Origin: Rugalucina vietnamica
Taxonomy: Eukaryota; Mollusca; Bivalvia; Lucinida; Lucinidae
Direction: 5' to 3'
NCBI GenBank assembly: GCA_964017185.1
Contig: OZ024879.1
Location: 43,407,883-43,471,882, forward strand
Length of the DNA: 64,000 nucleotides
In this document: piece by piece, positions 10,327 through 21,165 of the stretch
Numbering within the stretch: the stretch's first letter is position 1
How the letters are laid out: every line of letters begins with the position of its first letter
Notes under the pieces: model-generated
Databases searched by the model: none
What the model was told of the DNA's origin: nothing
What the model saw: only the letters and a program-made list of their open reading frames with translations
Position numbers and translations under genes: made by a program

Positions 10327-13300
10327 TTAAATAGAAGCCTTAAATTCCTCAATGGTCTTAGATAGGACCACTGAAGAAGGGAGACTATTCCAAACCGGAA
10401 TAGTTCTGGGGAAAAAGGAATTTTTCAGGGCATCACTATAGGCAAATGGTCTTGTGTATTGTGATTCATGTGATGCCCGAGTATGCCTTAGATTGGGTGC
10501 CGGGGTCAGGTATTTGTCTTTATCAAGAGACACTGTACCGGAGTGTATCTTGTAGAAGAAGGTTAAGGAGGACCGCTCCCTGCGAGACTCCAGGGATGGC
10601 CACTCAAGTTCGTCTAGCATTTCACCGACGCTACTGGTGTTCCTCCATCGCCTGCAGGTCCACCGGGCAGCAGTCCTCTGCACCTTCTCCACCATCTCAA
10701 TCTGAGTTTCATGATAGGGATGCCAAATAGGAGCTGCATACTCAAGTTGAGGCCGAACCAATGTTTTGTATGCAACTTCCTTAGTATGCCTAGGTGCCAG
10801 TGCCAAATTGCGCCGAAGAAAACCCAAAGTCTTAGTTGCCTTGCATGTAATTTCAGAAATGTGTTGACCCCAATCAAGATCATCTGTGATAGTTAAACCG
10901 AGGTATTTAGCGGACTGAACCTGTTCTAATGTTTGCTGATGCAGTGTGTAATTGAAATCTATATGCCTGCTTGGATGTAGCCGCGTCACCCTCATTGAAT
11001 GACATTTGCTAACATTGAATTTCATTTGCCAATCCATTTCCCATTTGGCCAAGCTATTCAGGTCATCTTGTAAAATTTGACAATCCAATGGTGACTTGAC
11101 ATTTCTGTATAAAACACAATCATCAGCAAATAGCCGAACAGATGACCTGATGTTGTCAGGAAGATCATTAATGAAAATAAGAAATAGGACCGGTCCTAAG
11201 ACCGATCCTTGTGGGACACCAGAAAGAACCGGGACTGGATCTGAGGCACGGCCATCTAATACCACTTTTTGAGAGCGCTCAGAGAGCCACGAGTCGATCC
11301 ACTTATGTGTAGATCCTCTAATCCCGTAGAAGTCAAGTTTGTATAATAACCTTTTATGTGGGACCTTGTCAAAGGCCTTAGCGAAATCCATGACAATCAC
11401 ATCCGTCTGCCTGTGGCCACGACCCACTGCTCGGTCCAGATTACTAACCAAATCATGATAAAACTGAACTAACTGGGTTTCGCAAGACCTTTGACTTCGG
11501 AACCCATGCTGACAGTCAGCAAGAATGTTTTCAAGAGCCAAGTGTTTGTTTATGTTGCTGACTATTATATGCTCTAGAGTTTTGCAACAGATACAAGTAA
11601 GCGACACCGGTCGATAATTAGCTGCATCGTATTTCTCACCTTTCTTAAATACCGGGGCTACATTTGCCTGTCGCCAATCGTCTGGTACAGCACCCTGAGC
11701 AAGCGACTCATTGAAGATATAGGTCAGTACAGGGGCAATTTCAGAACTACATTCCTTCAACACCCTAGCACTCAGGCCATCTGGCCCAGGCGCCTTATGT
11801 ATATTCAAATTATTCAACAGTTTAATGACCCCATTGGGGTCAACTGTAATTTCACCCATAGCGGTGAAAGGACTTGTGCCTTTGGAGGGGATTTCATCAT
11901 CTGATTCGCGAGTGAAGGCTGACTGAAACTGCCTATTACAAATATTAGCCTTATCCAAAGTGTCAGTCTTCAAGATACCATTTTCTCTAAGAGTATTGAT
12001 CCCAGACGCGTCTTTCTTAAGGGACTTGACAAATGACCAAAACTTTTTTGCCTTTTCATTTTTTCGGGGACAATCGGGATCAGGGTTATCATTTTCAAAG
12101 GAGAAGATATTGGTAATATGCTTCCAATATGCATCTCTAATGCTCTTTTGAACATGTGCTCTGAACCGTTTGTAATGGTTCTTAATGTCAGGGCTGCTTG
12201 ACTTGCGAGCACGAAAGTAAAGTTTATCACGTTTCCTTATCAAGCGTTTGATCGAGCTATCGATCCATGGTAAGCTATATTTTGTCTTGGTCATTTTTGA
12301 TGGAATAAACCTTTCAATAGCCGAGAGAACCTCCGACTTAAAACTGACCCACATGTCATTGACTGACACCTGACTATGGTCAGTTGAAAGGAACGAATCC
12401 CTATAGCGCGCTAGATGGTCATGGAGACCGTCCATATCCGCTCGTTTATATAGGAAAATCTTACGCGGGGCCTGCTGAATCCGTTTAGCCTTTATGTCAT
12501 ATTCAATATAGACAATGTCATGATCTGCTTTGCCGATCGGGGGCATCCCTTTAACACGGTTAATTGGGGATGGCGAGTTAGTGAAGAGTAAATCAAGGGT
12601 CTTGTCTTCTCGGGTGTGTATATTTACCGTTTGGGAGAGGCAGTGATCCTGTATTATGTCCACGAGTTTAGTCTGAACTGGCCTCTTTTTGACCCCCTCG
12701 GGTACCTGCATTGTGCTCCACTCAATATCACCACAATTGAAGTCACCGCCTACAAGAACATGGGCATTTTTATTTGACATAATCCGAGAAAGTGAAGTAT
12801 TAAAATCCTCAAGATATTTCAGTTCAAGCTCCTGAGTTGGGAACCTAGGGGGACGATAGAATGATCCAAGGTACAAAGTCCTACATCCAATAATGTTCAA
12901 CTTACACCAAATTATTTCGCACTTGGTGTCCAATTCCGGAGCTTCAGTACAGAGAAGATCACGCCTAAAAGCAATGAAGACACCACCATGCGCATCACTA
13001 GCTCTGTCTTTCCGGATAGCATCAAAGGAATCTGGGAAAATCTCTGAGTTTTTAATGTCTGGGGTTAACCATGACTCATTCCCCAATATGATGTCAGGTT
13101 TAGCCGATTCTATGACAGTGTGAATTTCAGCCTTTTTATTTTTAATTGACTGACAATTCATGATCAAAATTCTCAAGGGATGGTTCAGGACCGCCCTTTT
13201 GGTCCTGGGTTTTGCTTCTTTTGTTTGCACAATAGGCGAAGAAGCTGCATTGGGGGGGCCAATATTGTCTGGTATCGGACTGTCAGGCTCGGACAGGGAC

Positions 13301-13881
13301 GAAAGGGACTCAAATCTGTTGGATATCTCAAGAGAAGCTGTAGTGTCAAACAACGAAGTGGAAAAGTTTGGCATTCCACAACGTATGCATTCCCATGCTA
13401 TACTTTTGCTAAGTGATTTATTGTAAATCCCATACATAGTTGAAGTCATGCCTTGACAGTCTATATGGTACCAGATGTTGCATGAGTCGCAACAAATCCC
13501 GCGGTCATCCCATCCAACACTGACATCACACAGTCCACACGGAAAGTGAGAGTTGTCAATAAGGGATTCTGGACCAGGATTTGTTTCGGTGTCCCAGGAG
13601 TTACTTATCAGAAGAGTAAAAATGTATAAATGAATGAGCTTACCAGAGCGGTGATCTTTAAACCTGAGACTAGCCCTTAGAATAGAAACACTGCAAAAGT
13701 GTGGTACGTGAGCCATAAGTTGTTGGTCAATTGCTGTTCCGTGTATGCTGGAGTAAACTGGAAACAAGTTATCTGGAAGTCTCCCAATGTCATTGTCCTG
13801 TGTATTCCAAAAATGTGTCAATCTGATGGCCAACAGCAAGCCAGCAACAGAAAATAGCATGTCAAATAAGAAGTGCTTCAT
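10327..13881 (-). CDS. CR1/L2-like retrotransposon protein: 2A-like motif, PHD finger, endonuclease, RT
   Basis: 1,184 residues from the only in-frame N-terminal ATG (13881). The open frame extends 13 codons further but without ATG. In order: a hydrophobic N-terminus (MLFSVAGLLLAIRL), a DTETNPGP motif at residues 97-104, a C4HC3 PHD finger (CGLC...CCDSC...WYHIDC...WECIRC, about 115-168), an AP-type endonuclease (about 236-480: LRILIMNCQSI, NESWLTPD, GGDFNCGD, ADHDIV), and reverse transcriptase (VFKKGEKYDAANYRPVSL, QHGFRSQRSCETQL, VMDFAKAFDKVPH, GVPQGSVLGPVLF, FADD with Asp920 and Asp921). The C-terminus (IPVWNSLPSSVV) is the usual ending of this group. All catalytic motifs are present and there are no stops, so it may be recently mobile. 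PHD fingers are known in CR1-group proteins. Confidence 0.93.
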   Translation of the reverse strand: MKHFLFDMLFSVAGLLLAIRLTHFWNTQDNDIGRLPDNLFPVYSSIHGTAIDQQLMAHVPHFCSVSILRASLRFKDHRSGKLIHLYIFTLLISNSWDTETNPGPESLIDNSHFPCGLCDVSVGWDDRGICCDSCNIWYHIDCQGMTSTMYGIYNKSLSKSIAWECIRCGMPNFSTSLFDTTASLEISNRFESLSSLSEPDSPIPDNIGPPNAASSPIVQTKEAKPRTKRAVLNHPLRILIMNCQSIKNKKAEIHTVIESAKPDIILGNESWLTPDIKNSEIFPDSFDAIRKDRASDAHGGVFIAFRRDLLCTEAPELDTKCEIIWCKLNIIGCRTLYLGSFYRPPRFPTQELELKYLEDFNTSLSRIMSNKNAHVLVGGDFNCGDIEWSTMQVPEGVKKRPVQTKLVDIIQDHCLSQTVNIHTREDKTLDLLFTNSPSPINRVKGMPPIGKADHDIVYIEYDIKAKRIQQAPRKIFLYKRADMDGLHDHLARYRDSFLSTDHSQVSVNDMWVSFKSEVLSAIERFIPSKMTKTKYSLPWIDSSIKRLIRKRDKLYFRARKSSSPDIKNHYKRFRAHVQKSIRDAYWKHITNIFSFENDNPDPDCPRKNEKAKKFWSFVKSLKKDASGINTLRENGILKTDTLDKANICNRQFQSAFTRESDDEIPSKGTSPFTAMGEITVDPNGVIKLLNNLNIHKAPGPDGLSARVLKECSSEIAPVLTYIFNESLAQGAVPDDWRQANVAPVFKKGEKYDAANYRPVSLTCICCKTLEHIIVSNINKHLALENILADCQHGFRSQRSCETQLVQFYHDLVSNLDRAVGRGHRQTDVIVMDFAKAFDKVPHKRLLYKLDFYGIRGSTHKWIDSWLSERSQKVVLDGRASDPVPVLSGVPQGSVLGPVLFLIFINDLPDNIRSSVRLFADDCVLYRNVKSPLDCQILQDDLNSLAKWEMDWQMKFNVSKCHSMRVTRLHPSRHIDFNYTLHQQTLEQVQSAKYLGLTITDDLDWGQHISEITCKATKTLGFLRRNLALAPRHTKEVAYKTLVRPQLEYAAPIWHPYHETQIEMVEKVQRTAARWTCRRWRNTSSVGEMLDELEWPSLESRRERSSLTFFYKIHSGTVSLDKDKYLTPAPNLRHTRASHESQYTRPFAYSDALKNSFFPRTIPVWNSLPSSVVLSKTIEEFKASI
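13570..13593 (-). other. 2A-like (D-x-E-x-N-P-G-P) ribosome-skipping motif
   Basis: The codons encode DTETNPGP, just after a hydrophobic stretch (LYIFTLLISNSW) and before the PHD finger. The 2A consensus is D(V/I)ExNPG|P, with separation between G and P during translation. Here Thr replaces V/I and Trp precedes the Asp, so activity is uncertain. If active, it would release a leader of about 103 residues from the polyprotein. 2A-like sequences are known in several metazoan APE-type LINEs. Confidence 0.6.
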
Positions 13882-14109
13882 CTTCTTGCTATTTGTGACC
13901 TCTTGCGATATGAGGGGCAATTGACTGGTGTAGATTACTGGGAAATTCTCCTATCTTACTAAATCAACAATGAGTACAATCCTAATTTGGGAGGTTACCT
14001 ACATTTATTTGGTTTTTTCAATGTTTGTGTGTATGTGATAGTATATGTGATAAACTAGTAAGTTTTGTTATTTGCTCAGTTGTGGAGTATCCACTAGGTG
14101 AGGTATATG

Positions 14110-14412
14110 TAGTTCATGGTCTGTTAAAGGCAGCATCTCGTTGTTTGTGCTGGCTTTTCTGGACCATGGACTGCATGTGATGGGAGTGCTCGATTGGTCC
14201 CGGTCTTTAGTAGGCGCATTCGACAAGTTCGGCGATTCCTTATGGAATCGACCGGATATTTCCGGGCACAGTCCGGCACTCCGAAGTGATTTTTGTGGGG
14301 TGGGTGGAATAGTTTGTCTTTTTGTTATTCACTGCCTTTTATGGGCGCATTTCATGTATCCATTGTCAAATGTTATATGATTTGCAAATAAAGTTGAGTT
14401 GAGTTGAGTTGT
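14110..14412 (+). mobile_element. LINE 3'-end fragment with (TTGAG)n tail
   Basis: The sequence ends TTTGCAAATAAAGTTGAG with three further TTGAG units, that is, an AATAAA signal followed by a short tandem-repeat tail, as in CR1-like LINE 3' ends. No coding sequence remains. The left border is not defined. Confidence 0.45.
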
Positions 14413-14455
14413 TTTGTAGCGTTGTGTTTATTGTGTCAAATATAATACTTTGATA

Positions 14456-14624
14456 ATACTGAGTGGCCACCTATTGGGAAAATAGCTGCTCATTCGGCTT
14501 ACGATATGTTTCATGGTATAAGTACCTGATTGTTAGTTTGGTTTTTTCCCACCTCGGTTTTTGGAGTGGGAATCTTTTTCTGATTGCGCCTTTTCCTGAT
14601 CTTTGCCTACTTGTACCTTTTTAA
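14456..14624 (+). repeat. Family A repeat, 5'-truncated copy
   Basis: It starts at ACTGAGTGGCCACCTATTGG and runs to CTTGTACCTTTTT. It is truncated at a different 5' point from the other copies but ends at the same 3' position. The hairpin CCCACCTC...GAGTGGG is kept. Confidence 0.85.
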
Positions 14625-14639
14625 TGAGATTATAGAGGT

Positions 14640-16424
14640 AGAGGTGTGCTAATGTGCGGCTACCCCGGCGGCTACTGCTTGAATAAAGTAAAATAAAATT
14701 AATCACAGGTATTGGCATAACATGTAGGTATTATGGGTATCTATTTGACAAGAGAGCATATAGACAAGTTTCTGCTGAACAGGTAAACAAATCTGTTTCT
14801 CATGAATAGTTTAGTGGGGGTAAAAAGAGTTAAACAGAGGTCAACCACCAGTTAAACTTTCAGAGAAATAGCATCAGTTAAACACAAAGCAATAATGGTG
14901 AATAGCTGCTGCATGGTAGGATGTACAAATAAACAAAACAAGGAAAAAGGGATTTCTCTGTGTCATCGGCCCAGCCATATCGTAATCAAGAAAGGACAAA
15001 CTCAGTCGGATGACAGAATTTCTAAATTTATTGCAGACTTCTAATGATAAGTCTGAGGGTGCCTATAAATAACCATATTCACAATTTAATTTCAGGCACA
15101 CACAGAATAACAAAGATGTGATTAAAACACAATTGCTTTAAATATACAAAAGCAATTACAATTATTCTTCCCATTCCGGATCAAGTTCATGAAAATTGCT
15201 GCGCATGCGCATATGAATGACTTGAGTATAATAAACTTAGTATTATCTTGAAGCCAATTTTGTTCCTCATCATCTGTAATACTTTTCATTTTTGATCAAG
15301 CACTCGACTGTGACCACTGGAGCGTGAAAGTATATGCATAATTTAAGTCAATGCGGATCAGTTGGAGGTAATCCGAATCATGGACTATATATCACCACCG
15401 ATGGGTTTATTCTTCAAATTCTTTGCATGTAGTCATACAGTGAACCTTATGAAATATTCCGAGGACCAAAACATGTGCCTTTTTCGGCGTCATTTTCCCA
15501 TAGCCATGTTTGCTCAACCCCACCCCCACCGAACACAAGATTTTCCATGAGTGATCTGTATAACGTCGGAATAGTATATGATGTTTGTAAAAAAACGCAG
15601 ATTTTTTTCATAGTTTACACTTAATGTTATAATATAAATACCTAGAATGTAAAAATATACCTTTAGTTACAAACATCAAACAATACAAGTCCTTTGAGAG
15701 CATAAAATGACAGTATGCGGTTAAACGTGATTCGGAGTAACTACAATGATACCATTTCAACGTTTCTAATTGAATATGTCGTAATATTCGATTTAAGGAC
15801 GGAAACTTCGTCAAAATGATAGAAAATAATTGGGGAAAATATTAGCAACCAATATCGAAAGATAACTTACATGGTACCTTTCATTTTCGAGAAATTCGGC
15901 GAACCACCGTGTGTAAAAGAAAGCTTTTTCCATTGTGTTTCTGTATATGAGCCGGGAACCATTGACGTGAACAAGATGTTGACGTCATTATCCACGATCA
16001 TTGACCGATGGAATGAAACATAGTTGAATCAAGAGTCAAGTGGCCAAGTTCGTTTTAAAAAAATCTTGTTTTATGTTTTTGTTAAATTCTTTTGAAAATT
16101 ATTTTGTTCCGGATCATCTTCAGATCCGCTATGGCTACAACAAGTGTACCTACTTACTTACTTACTTTAGGGGTAATACCAGGTGTATACCGGACAAATA
16201 TTAAAATAACTGCGGCAATTATTATTCGGCTAAGATTATAAATATTAGCCGAAACATATATCATATAGGCCGTGCCACCAGAACGTTTAGTTCTAGGTTT
16301 TACTGAATAACTGAGACAGTTCCGTGAAGGACTGTTATAAATAAATCATAAAAGCCATACATATCCTCATTGGAGATCATTGGATATATGGGTTCAAATG
16401 ACACAGCACACATGCCAAATATGT
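14640..16424. other. No gene recognised
   Basis: Only short open frames. A (TTAC)n run occurs near 16149-16165. No exon or repeat was recognised. Confidence 0.4.
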
Positions 16425-17517
16425 GAAAATACTATGTTATCTCAACCCGGGTTGGGGAGTCTCAAAGTTACAGATAATGTTATCTCAGCTTGGGTTGGGG
16501 TGTCTCAAAGTGACAGATAATGTAACCTCAGCTTGGGTTGGGGAGTCTAAAAGCGACAGATAATGTTTTCTCAACATGGGTTGGAGAGTCTCAAAGTGAC
16601 AGATAATGTTATCTTAACCTGGGTTGGGGAGCCTCAAAGTGACAGATAATGTTATCTTAACTTGGGTTGGGGAGTCTCAAAGTGACAGATAATGTTATTT
16701 TAACCTGGGTGTGGGAGTCTCAAAGTGACAGATAAAAAGAATCCATGATGGGTGGTCAGTGGAGAAAGGAAAATGTCAACCAGAGGGTCCATCCGTTCCA
16801 GTGGAAAACGAGGCCCTCCTTTCTCCACTGAACACCACTGATGGATTCTTTTTCTTACATACCCCGATTAGGCCTAAATTCATTTTACCGGTAAAGAAAC
16901 CTGGTACCGTGCTTTAACTCTGATGACGTAGTGTTTATTATGGATATGACGTCAAATGTAAATAAATCGTTTTTAAGGTCAAAAGAGATGCAGTTTTGAT
17001 TTGTTTTTCCTTGAAAACGAGCGTGAATCAAGATTATACCCAATGAATTCACACCAATTTAGTCTAGTTTTGTTAAACATAATTGCTGCAAGCAGCTGCA
17101 TTGGGCTAGAAACGATCGAATTCAGTCGCGTGCTTTTCTTATTTGTATGAGCAACCAAGCCAGCAGTGTAAGATCGATTTATCTACCACCACCAAAATAC
17201 CGGATTTCTTCTATCTTTATGATAGAGATATGTAAGAAAATGTTATCTCAACTTGGGTTGGGGAGTCTCAAAGTGACAGATAATGTTATCTTAACTTGGG
17301 TTGGGGAGTCTCAAAGTGACAGATAATGTTATCTTAACTTGGGTTGGGGAGTCTCAAAGTGACAGATAATGTTATCTTTAATTGGGTTGGGGAGTCTCAA
17401 AGTGACAGATAATGTTATATCAACCTGGGTTGGGGAGTCTCAAAATGATAAATGATGTTTTCTCAACCTGGGTTGGGGAGTCTCAAAGTTACAGATAATG
17501 TAATCTCAACAATTAGG
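16425..17517 (+). repeat. 43-bp minisatellite in two blocks
   Basis: The unit reads roughly TCTCAACCTGGGTTGGGGAG, then TCTCAAAGTGACAGATAATG, then TTA. About seven units lie at 16425-16734 and six to seven at 17240-17517, with the sequence between being an insertion. Units differ by point changes (AACTTGG/AACCTGG). Confidence 0.9.
16735..17239. mobile_element. ~505-bp insertion splitting the minisatellite, with internal hairpin
   Basis: The left block stops at GACAGATA and the right block resumes at ATGTTATC. Joining them recreates the regular unit GACAGATAATGTTATC, so this is a precise insertion. Inside, 16734-16770 and 16818-16855 form an imperfect inverted repeat (AAGAATCCATGATGGGTGGT against its complement). 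TTTCTTACATA also occurs inverted near 16850 and 17235. No ORF. The class of element is unknown. Confidence 0.6.
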
Positions 17518-17766
17518 TCACAGAAATCAGCTAGTATTTCCATCATTTTAAAACATCTCAGACAAGGTCAGTAAAGTTTTTATTTAATTGAACTGCAGGC
17601 TTGCGTCTACTCACTGGACACTGAAATAATAATAATAATAGTAATCATGTTATCATTATTCTTAGACAAAAAATGCAAATGCTTATGTCACATTTATCAA
17701 CCTTTATAACCAGAGAGTTAATTGCAGTCAAATCGTTTTTTTTTTTTTTTCGTTGTGTATACCTAA

Positions 17767-17796
17767 GTCTGTCTGTCTGTCTGTCTGTCTGTCTGC
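17767..17796. repeat. (CTGT)n microsatellite
   Basis: About seven CTGT units. A poly-T run lies just upstream (17737-17750) and (AAT)n at about 17625-17641. Confidence 0.9.
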
Positions 17797-17837
17797 ATTA
17801 TTCATTATGTCCGTTTTGTTTGGGTGTTTGTATGATT

Positions 17838-18171
17838 TGAAAATGCCATGTAAATCCGGTTTAAACCCGCCAGTGACTTTGTGTTACTGATCGTTCCAAG
17901 GCGATACTTCTGTGGTGGTTCTTTTTGTTTTATGTCTTGGTGTTTAAAATTTTTGTGCTGTTGGCGCCTTATGTATGTTTTCATATTGTTTGTTAAGCTT
18001 AGATAACTGAGTGGCCATCTATTGGGAAAATAGCTGCTCATTCGGCTTACGATATGTTTTCATGGTATGAGTACCTGATTGTTAGTTTGTTTGTTTTTTT
18101 CCACCTCGGTTTTTGGAGTGGGAATCTTTTTCTGATTGCGCCTTTTTCTGATATTTGCCTACTTGTACCTT
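17838..18171 (+). repeat. Family A repeat, 5'-truncated copy
   Basis: It begins near GCCATGTAAATCCGGTTTAA and ends at CTTGTACCTTTTT, with the 3' hairpin present. The reverse strand again gives the recurrent spurious peptide beginning SSYFPNRWPLSYL. Confidence 0.85.
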
Positions 18172-18454
18172 TTTATCTATGTTATACTGATTAAAATTGG
18201 GTTTATACATCACACAGACACTAATTTTTTCTCTAGTTACATTGTAGTTTGCTCTCCATTCATTCTGTTATTTTGTATATTGTATTGCTTGTTCTTGCGT
18301 TCTGTCCCGATGTCTTGTTTGGGATTTTAAATTTGATTGTACCAATGCCTGGATCTTCTTTTCTTAAAATAAAAGAATTAACAAGAGGGTATGAACTTAT
18401 TTTACGGGGCCCTTATATCCACACTAATCATGTGCTAATTTTCATTAAGCATTT

Positions 18455-18500
18455 ATGATTGCGCCATCTCCTGATCATTGCCTGCTTGTATCTTTTCAGT
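18455..18500 (+). repeat. Family A repeat, extreme 3' end
   Basis: TGATTGCGCC.TCTCCTGATC then TTGCCTGCTTGTATCTTTTC matches the last ~45 bp of family A. It ends about 40 bp from the lectin-exon donor on the opposite strand. Confidence 0.6.
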
Positions 18501-18541
18501 ATAGTGGTTTTGCTCGTTGCCTATCAGATGTGTATAAATAC

Positions 18542-18751
18542 CTGTGTAGCCAGTTGCTATCAAATCGCATATACGAAGTCTTCTTTCTTTGCCGGGCTTC
18601 GTGTGCCTCTGAACCAAGATCCAGTCACCCTGCGTACCGTATGGACAATTGAATGTGGTATATACTGGGGGATCTTGTGCACCTCCGACGAAATTTTCAC
18701 ACACCTGGTCTTCGACGTAAACGGTTACGTTCACGCCAGTCGGTTGTTTCC
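18542..18751 (-). CDS. Exon of an F-type-lectin / F5/8-C-like domain protein
   Basis: A minus-strand exon of exactly 210 nt (70 codons) between a strong acceptor (TTGTCTTCCTCTTTAACAG at its 5' edge) and a donor (ACACAG|GTATTT). Both introns are phase 1, so the exon is symmetrical and could be shuffled or skipped without changing frame. The peptide includes VNVTVYVEDQVCENF, TTFNCPYGTQGDWILVQ and LRICDLIATGY. The spacing of Cys (VC, NCP-GT-G, ICDL) and the C-terminal strand match the end of fucolectin/FTP and discoidin-type (F5/8 C) domains, which are secreted sugar-binding folds expanded in molluscs. No neighbouring exon of the same gene was found within the window, and this exon alone has no defect. 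An orphan duplicated exon cannot be excluded. Confidence 0.6.
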
Positions 18752-18759
18752 CTGTTAAA

Positions 18760-19278
18760 GAGGAAGACAATGTCATAAACACTTAGAGGATATGTAAATG
18801 TTTCTGTCGAATATGACCTTTATTTCATGAGTGAAGTGATCTTTGCTTACGTGTACCTTTTCATGAGTGGCGAAGCCAAAAATGAAATATACATATTTTT
18901 TTGTTAATTTACGAATGAAATTAAGATCATATTCAACAGAAGCATTTGAATTTTCTTTTTATTATATACAAAGTTTTGTACAACCATTTCAGGGAAAAAA
19001 CATATGGTTATTTTACGATCTAGCGTGTTGTTACATGATCTGACATTTGAAATTAGCATACAAAAGTGTCAAATGATTGTAAAATTTAATAGACCTATAA
19101 TTCTACTGACAACCATGCAAGGCAGTTGACGTCCGATAAACGTTTGACGACGTCACATAAAGTAGACTACTAACTAAAACGAACCCGCTGAATTAAGGTG
19201 TAAAATATGAAAATAAAAAAAATGCAAACCTTTTTAATTTTGGTATTGATCTAATTAAGTGTTTATTTATTTATTCAT

Positions 19279-19317
<39 letters not shown>

Positions 19318-20489
19318 TTCAATTTTACGTCCCTTTCAAGATTATTTCAGCTCATATGAGATGGGCCAATCAGTAGGTGGGCGAAAACGGGAGAACCCCT
19401 ACAAAAACCACCTGGCACACCCGCAAACAGAACTTGGCTTGTCTCACGATCTAATTAAGAAAATACATACACACACTTATGTTTTCGTTCACAAATAAAA
19501 AGGTGTTGAAATTCTGAAGTGGCATGCAGTAAGCAAGTTAAAAAAAGGAAGCGGCAATCCAAAAAAGCTATATTTTCACATGCCACCTGCAAAAATATAA
19601 CATTTCAAATATAAATTATATCTTAAATAAATAGTTCTCTATATTTTATGACTTAATATATAATGAAACAACAATATTGCATAGTGAAATAATATAAACA
19701 CTTGGTTACATGTATTTATGCTGAAAGACAGATATTATTAGTAGCCGCCTTTTAGTTTTTATTTTTAATTCTAAGTTTCAAAGTGAACGGCGATCAAACA
19801 AGTTTTGTGATCTGACTGTTTTTGGAAATTTCAATGTTAAATAACGGTTCTTACACAAGTGCTCAGTCATATGAAATAAAATTAACGACTCTTCGGTATG
19901 TTTAATAGATTCAATATGAAATTTCAGCCAGTGTAAGATTATTTTCATGAAATGACGAAGCTAAGCTTATTCGCCTTTAACGGGGTCATATTATCAATGA
20001 AATTTGCATTTGCATCGTCGACTTAATTATGAATTACCGAAAAATTGTTTATACGAGTGCATGTGTGTTAATAGCATGCTTTTACACGGATAACAGTGAC
20101 GAATTATAATTAACGTATTTACGATTTACTATATAAGATAGTGTAGCTGGCGGTCAATCAGGTGAAATAAAGAAGTTCTCAAAACACTATATTCGGAGTA
20201 GGTGAAAAGGTAGCAGTTGAAAAACCTTTTCTAAATTTTATCGTAGATAGTATGAATTGATTTCCAAATATAATGTTGGGTTAAAGACGCTTTGAAGTGA
20301 GGGCCTTTCGGAACCTGAATTTTATAGTGACCTGGTTTAAAAATTTAAGAAACTTATAGGAATTAATGATTTTTCTTTTCAGTTCAGAAAATCATAACAC
20401 GTTACAGACGTACAGGTTATAACTTGAATGTTATGCGAGTCTGCATGCTTAGTTTTTAACCCAATTATGGTCGATAACTATGCTGCCTT
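18760..20489. other. No gene recognised; (TTTA)n microsatellite
   Basis: A (TTTA)n tract runs at about 19261-19319. Sequence after it (AGATGGGCCAATCAGTAGGT, 19360-19379) may belong to an unrecognised repeat. Nothing else is supported. Confidence 0.45.
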
Positions 20490-21165
20490 CTTTAATTGCA
20501 CGCCGGTGGGTCGGGCGTCAGACTCTATGATGGCCCCGACTTAAAGCTATTCATTTTAGTTGCTTGGGGCCGCAACTTCTTGTCTGTTGCTTGGCCCACC
20601 GGGGTCCAACTGGTTTTTCTTTTGCTCCGGAGTTAGTAGGTTATTCGGCGCCCAGGGATCTCCAGAGATTTCCATCGTCGGGCACCTTACTCAATCTGTG
20701 AGTCCTGGTTTTTGATTCATCAGGATGTTTATCATGATTTATTTGTTTGTTCTTGATGATTCATTGACTAGTTAGAGATTCACCAGGAGAACCGACGAAC
20801 TAAATGTTATGAACTACTGCAGAAGCTGAGTGTGAGGTTATGGCCATGTTAAACCGGTTTAAGCCCGCCAGTAACTTTGTGTTACTGATCGTTCCAATGC
20901 GATACTTCTGTGGTGGTTCTTTTTTGTTTTATGTCTTGGTGTTTAAATTTTTTGTGCTGTTGGTGCCTTATGTATGTTTTCATATTTTTAGTTAAGGTAA
21001 CTGAGTGGCCACCCATTGGGAAAATAGCTGCTCATTCGGCTTACGATATGTTTCATGGTATAAGTACCTGATTGTTATTTTGGTTTTTTCCCACCTCGGT
21101 TTTTGGAGTGGGAATCTTATTCTGATTGCACCTTTTCCTGATCTTTGCCTACTTGTACCTTTTTA
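20490..21165 (+). repeat. Family A repeat, long copy
   Basis: One of three long copies (others 29665-30341 and 54051-54699). The 5' end TTTAATTGCACGCCGGTGGG contains CCGGTGGG, complementary to CCCACCGG about 90 bp on (20589-20596), so the 5' end can fold. The 3' end has CCCACCTC-loop-GAGTGGG and terminates CCTACTTGTACCTTTTT. There is no ORF and no A tail. All other copies are 5'-truncated versions of this unit. Confidence 0.85.

Larger units (their letters stand above)
10162..13950 (-). mobile_element. CR1/L2-like non-LTR retrotransposon, apparently full ORF
   Basis: Minus-strand element with one long ORF, a 3' UTR (10162-10326) containing the hairpin arms GAGGCAT/ATGCCTC near 10291-10314, and a (GATA)n tail at 10144-10161. 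The 5' boundary is not defined. The sequence upstream of the ATG may be 5' UTR or older flanking sequence. Confidence 0.8.

Noticed and set aside
16425-17517. CRISPR-like array
   Set aside because: The repeat is contiguous without spacers, in an animal-type genome. It is a minisatellite.
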